Positions 58,627-64,000 of a stretch of DNA of 64,000 nt are shown here, piece by piece. Where the stretch lies: assembly GCF_047948215.1 (NCBI RefSeq), contig NC_134458.1:137996536-138060535 (forward strand), read 5' to 3'. The position numbers and the translations under genes are program-made. Under the pieces are notes generated by a model. That model made no database searches. It was not told the DNA's origin and saw nothing but the letters and a program-made list of their open reading frames with translations. This DNA comes from Lycorma delicatula. Its lineage: Eukaryota; Arthropoda; Insecta; Hemiptera; Fulgoridae. Numbering within the stretch: the first letter of the stretch is position 1; each line of letters opens with the position of its first letter.

Positions 58627-58904
58627 AAATTACACTTTAGTGAATGGCATTTTCGTATTCGCGTACACAGAAAGTTCAATTTCACCCCCCTCACACTCAC
58701 ACCATACGACCGAAAATAATACCGTACTTTTCTTCGAAAAGTCTGTAAAAACCATCGAAATTAATTAGTATTAAGTAATGTTATCTAAAAAAACATCCAA
58801 TTTGGCTTCATAAAAAAGTGGGTGGAAACACAAAAAACTATGTTTTTAAAATACAATAGAAGAAAAAAGTACCCTCCAAATAGCCTTTGTAGACAATGAA
58901 AAAC

Positions 58905-59125
58905 AAATCAGCTAATTTCGAAGTCGAAATATCCACGAAGTTAGATCGTGGATACCGGTGTTATTTGATGGTTGGGTTTCAATTAACCACACATCTCAGG
59001 AATGGTCGACCTGAGACTGTACAAGATTACACTTTATATACATTTATACATAACATCCTCTGAAGTAATACCTTACGATGGTTCCAGAGGCTAAACAGAA
59101 AAAGAAAGACAATGAAAAACATTTG
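58905..59125 (+). repeat. SINE family B, copy 4 (internally deleted)
   Basis: Begins AAATCAGCTAATTTCGAAGT (equivalent to the head at 28838), then jumps to GTGGATACCGGTGT and continues through GGTTGGGTTTCAATTAACC, AATGGTCGACCTGAGACTGT and CTCTGAAGTAATACC to AAACAGAAAAAGAAAG. The B-box segment has been lost, so internal pol III transcription is unlikely. Confidence 0.8.
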
Positions 59126-61558
59126 AAATGTGCTATATGGAATAAAATATTATTTCTTTATGAAAAATGTTAAGGGTAGGATTAAAAATATAGGTAGAAT
59201 CGTTGTTTATTATTCGTAAAAGAAATTAGGTAGAATAAGAGTAGAAAATGAGGAAAGACAAACTACAATAACGAAAAGAATGAAAAAAAAACAAAAAAAA
59301 AACGTGAACAAGTCATAATCCATAGAAAAAAAAGATTCACTACATCCTTATTTTAGTTGAAATATGGAATAAATTACTAGAAGTAATAAATGTAATAGAT
59401 TCATTAATGGGAAGAAATTCAGATTGAAAGATAATGAAACAGTAAAACAAAAGTAACAAATGAATTGTAACAGAAAGCAGGATAATAAAGATTAAAATAT
59501 TAATGTACAAGGACACATTGAATAAGATGTCATAATGATTTTCGTTTTTATATTTGAAAATTACAAAGGATTGACGAATTAGAAGCGAATTTCACAAGTT
59601 AGGACAGTTTCTATGCACAAAAAAGTTATTTGTGTCAAATGTAGGTTTACAAAAAAGAGAGAAATTAATTGAAAAATACAGGATTTTGAGTACGTGTTAC
59701 AAAAGAATAGTGAAAATTAGGTGGCTAGATTGAATACTAAATAAAGAGCCTTTCAAAAAACTTAAAGAAGAATCTTGTAGAACGAATTATAAAAAGAATG
59801 GAAAATTGGCCTTGTAAGGCTCTAACCGTTTGTGAATCTAGTTTTACAAGAAGTAAAGGGGATAAAAATAAACAAAGATTAGTTATCATAAAGCAGATAG
59901 TTAAGGATATATGATGTAAGAGATATACTAAGATTTAAGAGATTGGCGAGGAATAGAAAAGAATAGTGAAGTGCATCAAACCAGTTAATTAACTGATGAC
60001 ACAAAAACAACAGTTTAATATAAATCAGTTGCTATTTCTTGCTTCACTTAATAAATTACAGAATTTCTGCAAATTTAAGTACCGTTTTTGTAGTTTGACT
60101 ACAATTGTCGTTTTGAAACAAAGAAAAAATTATTTAATTAATTTTCTTTTATGTGTAAAACTTTTATTTTAATTAAAATTGTCTAATGAAATTTAACAAT
60201 AGTATATTAAAATATATCATTTAATAGAATTTAATCTTTGGTCTATATAGAAAAAAGATAAAATACATTTTTAATCTTACAGATATTTTGCACAATCTTC
60301 TATAAACTAAAAAGAAAAATGATTTATATTGTAATTTGTGTTAAAAGTAAAATTTGTGTTGCATGAAATAGCAGCATAGCGATTTGTTTGTATGTAAAAA
60401 GTTTTTTTGTTAATAATGAAACTTGTTTCATCAAATTTCAAATTCGTGATTATATAAAAACTCAATATTTATTAAAAAAAAACCCGTGTAGTTCATTATT
60501 ATATAAATTAACACCATTAAAATCTACTAACATAAATAAAAAAATTTAATTTAGAAACTATTTAGCAGCAAATAAACTTTTAAATAACCTTTTATCTAAC
60601 AATAATTTTATAGCAGCTGTAGTTTTGTACGTAATATTATTACTGCTATATATGGAATAAAAATAAAACTATCTACGTATGAAATTATGCCACTAATATT
60701 AGGTGAGATTATAATCTCAATCAAAAGCTGAAATTAACATTAATTGAAAAACCTACCATACAAATTTTTTTCCTTTTTTTTAATTTTTCTTCAATTTTAA
60801 AAGAAAAAAATTGCAGAAATGAATTAAAGTTATTGTATGTCAGGGGATATAAGAGATTGGGGAATAAAAAAAGACCACCCATGACTTTTTACTATAATAA
60901 AAGTAATTTATTTCAGTTAATAAAATGAAATGTAGTACGTTATTACTTGCTAAAATGCGTCTATAGATTTCCATAAAGAAATAATTACAATAATGATTAT
61001 GTAATGTTTATTGTAACATATAATAATAATAATTACTATTCAGACTTTTGCATAAAAAACGCCTTTATTTCTGTATATGAAACGCAAACACGTTTTCAGT
61101 ATTGTGTTATAAACATATCGAATGTTACGTAAAATGTTTTGTATTTTTTGAGTGTAACACTGGTATATATATATATATATTTTTTTTTTTCATAAATATA
61201 TGTGTGAATGTGCTTTTGAGATATGGCTACTGTAAGTAAAATTGAAACATGAAAATTAAAAAAAGAAATCGATTTTTATTTTGTCTTATTGCAACAAACA
61301 GCAAAATTACAGTCAATTCTTAATAAAAAAAAAATTACATAACAATACGAGGGATTGGTTTAACAAAGATGTTACAAAATGAAATTTTATTGATCGATCG
61401 TCTTATAAATTAGTCTTATAAATGACAACTCTTTAACAAATAAAAACTTTATTTGTTAAAATTTATTAAGCTATTCCAAAACATTTAATTAATTTTTCAG
61501 CCTTTTAAATACATTGTCACTATTATTTAAAAGATTTAGCGCCAAATTATTCTGATGT
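59126..61558. other. AT-rich noncoding stretch
   Basis: Rather purine-rich between about 59200 and 59960. There is a TA run at about 61164-61180. No gene recognised. Confidence 0.55.
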
Positions 61559-62540
61559 TTGTTAAGTCGTTTTTATATAATTATTCATTCATTCATTTAT
61601 ATTCATTTTGGTCTTCTTTGGACCCCGGGGAACTCGTTGCTTGATGTTCTTTGCTTCCCAGACCTTTTTCATCTTTTCACTATGATTCCTCTTCTGTTCG
61701 TCAGTTCACTTCATGACAGTCCTTGGGTTTATAATCTTTGTCTTGAAGTTCGTAATCTGTCGATTATTTTCTTGAATTTATCCCTGTCTTGTTTGATGTC
61801 TTGTATTCTTCATTTCCTCCAGCGTTTCTTTAACCCAGTTAGCAGTTGCTTTCATCTGTGTAAGGTGGTTGAAATTCTTTTTGGTCAGTCTGTCGTCGAC
61901 CATTCTTTGAGGTGCCCGTAGAATTTTGTGCGTCTCTTCCGCATGATGTCTGTGAATGTCTCTGTATGTTTGTAAAGGCTCACATTTGTCCGTATTTTTC
62001 AGGTGTCATCTTTTGTTTTCCTTCGACCTAATATTTTCCTGAGTAATCGCCTTTCTTTTTCTCTATTTCTTGTAGAATGTTAGGCATTCCGATGCGTGAG
62101 GTCCTTCCGGTTTGATGACCACGTTGTAATGCCCGATTCTGGCTTATAGGATATGCATTATATCCTATAAGCCAGTTAGTTTTGTCTGTTTCCATAATTC
62201 CATATGCTCGTTCTTTTAAAGCGTTCTATGTTTGCTGTTTTATTCAGTCCATTGAGTTATATCCATTCTTCTACAAACTTAAATCGTCTACTCTTTTAAT
62301 GTTGGCGTGTTCGTCTTCATGTATTTTTCCTTTTGGTGTTTAGTTTCTATCTATCCCGTTTTTTCGTAAGAGATTTGTAGGCCGGTTTTTCTAGCGATTT
62401 CTTGCAGTTTCTCCATTATTACTTGCGATTCCTCCTTGTTCTGTGCTAGTAAAGCTATATCATCTGCAAACGCTAAACACGTTATAACCAGATCGTCTTT
62501 CTATTTTCCGAATTGTATCCCTTCGATGTCTTAGTGATAT
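61559..62540 (-). pseudogene. LINE ORF2 relic with FADD box (FYGHL family)
   Basis: The minus strand reads VFSVCRR-like sequence upstream and then CLAFADDIALLAQNKEES, with the catalytic FADD at 62459-62470, followed by EKLQEIARKTGLQISYEKTG. After several stops it gives RTNVSLYKHTETFTDIMRKR and RTKFYGHLKEW near 61920, the block also seen in the 18480-18985 relic. The 3' end has a simple repeat tail on the minus strand (ATGAATGAATGAATAA, about 61580-61600). Stops and frameshifts throughout make it dead, and the N-terminal half of RT is missing. Confidence 0.82.
62139..62175. repeat. Perfect hairpin inside the LINE relic, 16-bp arms
   Basis: CTGGCTTATAGGATAT at 62139-62154, five-base loop, exact reverse complement at 62160-62175. 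Confidence 0.95.
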
Positions 62541-63319
62541 TTTAATATAATATTTACTTATGGTTTCGTCAGGAGAAACCGATTGTAGATTTTGTTCCAC
62601 AGCAAAAAAAGAAAAAAAATTGTCGAACACGATTTTAAACTCATCAGCAAAGACACAAAGTCACTAGTATAGGCTTCTTAATTCAATATTTCTGAAGATC
62701 GGTATCTCCTTTATTTTGAATTACACATTTTGTAATAATATGAAAACAAAGAAAAAGTTATTATGACAGCATTACAAACACCCGTCCTTTACCTTATAAC
62801 CTTTTATAAAGTAGTTGTTTTGACTGCTTGTCGTTATGCATAATACAACTGCTATTTAGACTGTTTTCGCTAAATAATATATTAGTTTTAAAGTTTTTTT
62901 TTTTTTTTTTAATTCTACAATGATATGTAGTTTTAATTTTTATACTTGGTTTTTTTTATTCACAAGAAATGATTATAATCTTAGATGAAATCATATAAGA
63001 ATTACTGACAACTCCTGCATCGGAAAGGTTATTAATTTAAAATGATTTTTTACTTTAATAATTACATTTCAAGTAGTGATGAGGAACAAATGAAGGACAC
63101 TATATATCTTTAATTATATTTCATTAAGAAGAAATTTTATTACACCTGATTTTTCTGATGTAATTGAAGATTTTTGTTGATACTTGTTTTAAAAATTAAT
63201 AAATAAAATGAAGTGTTTTATTAAAATTCTTTTACTTGAAATTTGACCTATTATAACTTATATACGTAGATAATTTGTATAAAATCAGAAAAAATTTAGT
63301 TAAAAAAATATTGACAACG
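62541..63319. other. AT-rich noncoding stretch
   Basis: Long T run near 62897-62911. No gene recognised. Confidence 0.6.
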
Positions 63320-64000
63320 GGAAAGAAAAAAATCTGATCTGGACAACACATGACTGCCTTGTACGCCTATAAAATTACTTTACACATTTTTTAAGAATGA
63401 AAAGTATATAACATTTTATTTCATTAATAATTTCTGATATTTTTTCATATATTTTTTTTATTGTTATTATTGAATTATTATTTTTCGTAAATTATTTTTT
63501 ACTAACAGTGGTTAATAATTATTAATAAATCAATATATTTAAATTATAAAAAAAGTTAAAAAAGAAAAAGGAGATGAAGTCTGATTCAAACTGATGTGTC
63601 TTCTCTTGGAAGATCCAAATATTACATTAATTAAAATTCCATTTGCCTTTAATTTAATTAATTAATTAAATTGCATTAATTAAAATTCTGCTTTTCTCTG
63701 GAACCAATGAAAATAAGTACTACTTATGAAATATCGTTGAAAAGCTCTGAGTAAGGGTTTATTACTGCAGTTAAGAAAAAGTCCAAAATCCAAATTTTTT
63801 TGAATTTTTGGCTCTTTTTGACATTTTTGGTTCAGTCGATTGCAATCAAAGGAGGAGGTGCACAACTAGATTTTAAAACAGTCCTAAATAAAAAATTTCA
63901 ACATCCTACAGCTAATCGTTTTTGAGTTACGCGAGATAAATCCGTACGTACGTACAGACGACGAAACTAGTCAAAATGGATTCAGGGACAGTTAAAATGG
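63320..64000 (-). repeat. F3 dispersed repeat, second long copy, cut by window end
   Basis: Aligns along its whole length with 51612-52200: AATCTGATCTGGACAACACA, GAAGTCTGATTCAAACTGAT, CTCTGGAACCAATGAAAATA, CAGTCGATTGCAATCAAAGG, CATCCTACAGCTAATCG, and AAACTAGTCAAAATGGATTC at the window edge. The last stretch, including the expected terminal hairpin, is outside the window. Confidence 0.8.

Larger units (their letters stand above)
57890..58745 (-). repeat. Dispersed repeat split by a long-inverted-repeat element
   Basis: The outer parts 57890-57999 and 58571-58745 together match 21360-21640 on the opposite strand: TTTCGGTCGTATGGTGTG and a CCATTCACT block at the high end; GGAGATTTTCGA, ATCGATCAAGG and AAATTTTGTA at the low end. 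In the 21-kb copy the parts are joined by a short TA run; here TA runs lie on both sides of the inserted 58001-58538 element. Confidence 0.7.

Noticed and set aside
1..64000. CRISPR arrays, operons, riboswitches or bacterial-type promoters
   Set aside because: No regularly spaced repeats with unique spacers were seen, and the repeat content is that of a eukaryotic nuclear genome.

Overview
This window looks like intergenic or intronic DNA from a large, AT-rich animal genome, most likely an insect and plausibly a hemipteran. That is an inference from the repeat types: Jockey-type and other non-LTR retrotransposon relics, a mariner relic, tRNA-derived SINEs, and many TA/GT microsatellites. There are no operons, no intact host protein-coding genes and no rRNA or functional tRNA genes. 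Almost every short open frame here is a chance opening in AT-rich DNA or a fragment of a transposon. Species and chromosomal position cannot be fixed from the sequence alone.

Layout. 0-8.7 kb: a 5'-truncated Jockey-type reverse transcriptase relic (2.6-3.5 kb), two SINE copies, a GT microsatellite, a second Jockey fragment (6.85-7.38 kb) and one copy of a hairpin-linked repeat. 9-14 kb: a GC-rich, minus-strand Gag-like ORF1 relic of a non-LTR element (11.23-13.36 kb), followed directly by a repetitive 3' tail with no endonuclease or reverse transcriptase. 15-21 kb: two decayed LINE relics, a dispersed repeat (called F4 here) carrying a 220-bp element with short terminal inverted repeats, and a mariner transposase relic (19.5-20.45 kb). 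21-42 kb: mostly AT-rich noncoding DNA with hairpin-linked repeats, SINEs, microsatellites, perfect palindromes, a purine-rich tract and one unidentified degenerate coding relic (36.06-36.53 kb). 42-56 kb: a LINE nested inside an F4 copy (42.6-44.7 kb), an uninterrupted F4 copy (50.3-51.0 kb), SINEs, a roughly 640-bp dispersed repeat flanked by a 19-bp direct repeat, a third Jockey fragment and another LINE relic. 56-64 kb: a GC-richer patch with splice-like signals, a repeat split by a long-inverted-repeat element, a SINE, a LINE relic and a second copy of the roughly 640-bp repeat cut off by the window end.

Nothing here acts together as a pathway. The informative structure is the nesting order of mobile elements, readable because uninterrupted relatives of the host repeats lie in the same window. 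Strongest observations: the 538-bp element with arms over 200 bp inside a TA microsatellite; the LINE and the short-TIR element nested at different points of F4; the Gag-only LINE derivative; and a stem-loop module shared by several repeats. All coding calls come from reading translations by eye against remembered family patterns; no database search was possible.
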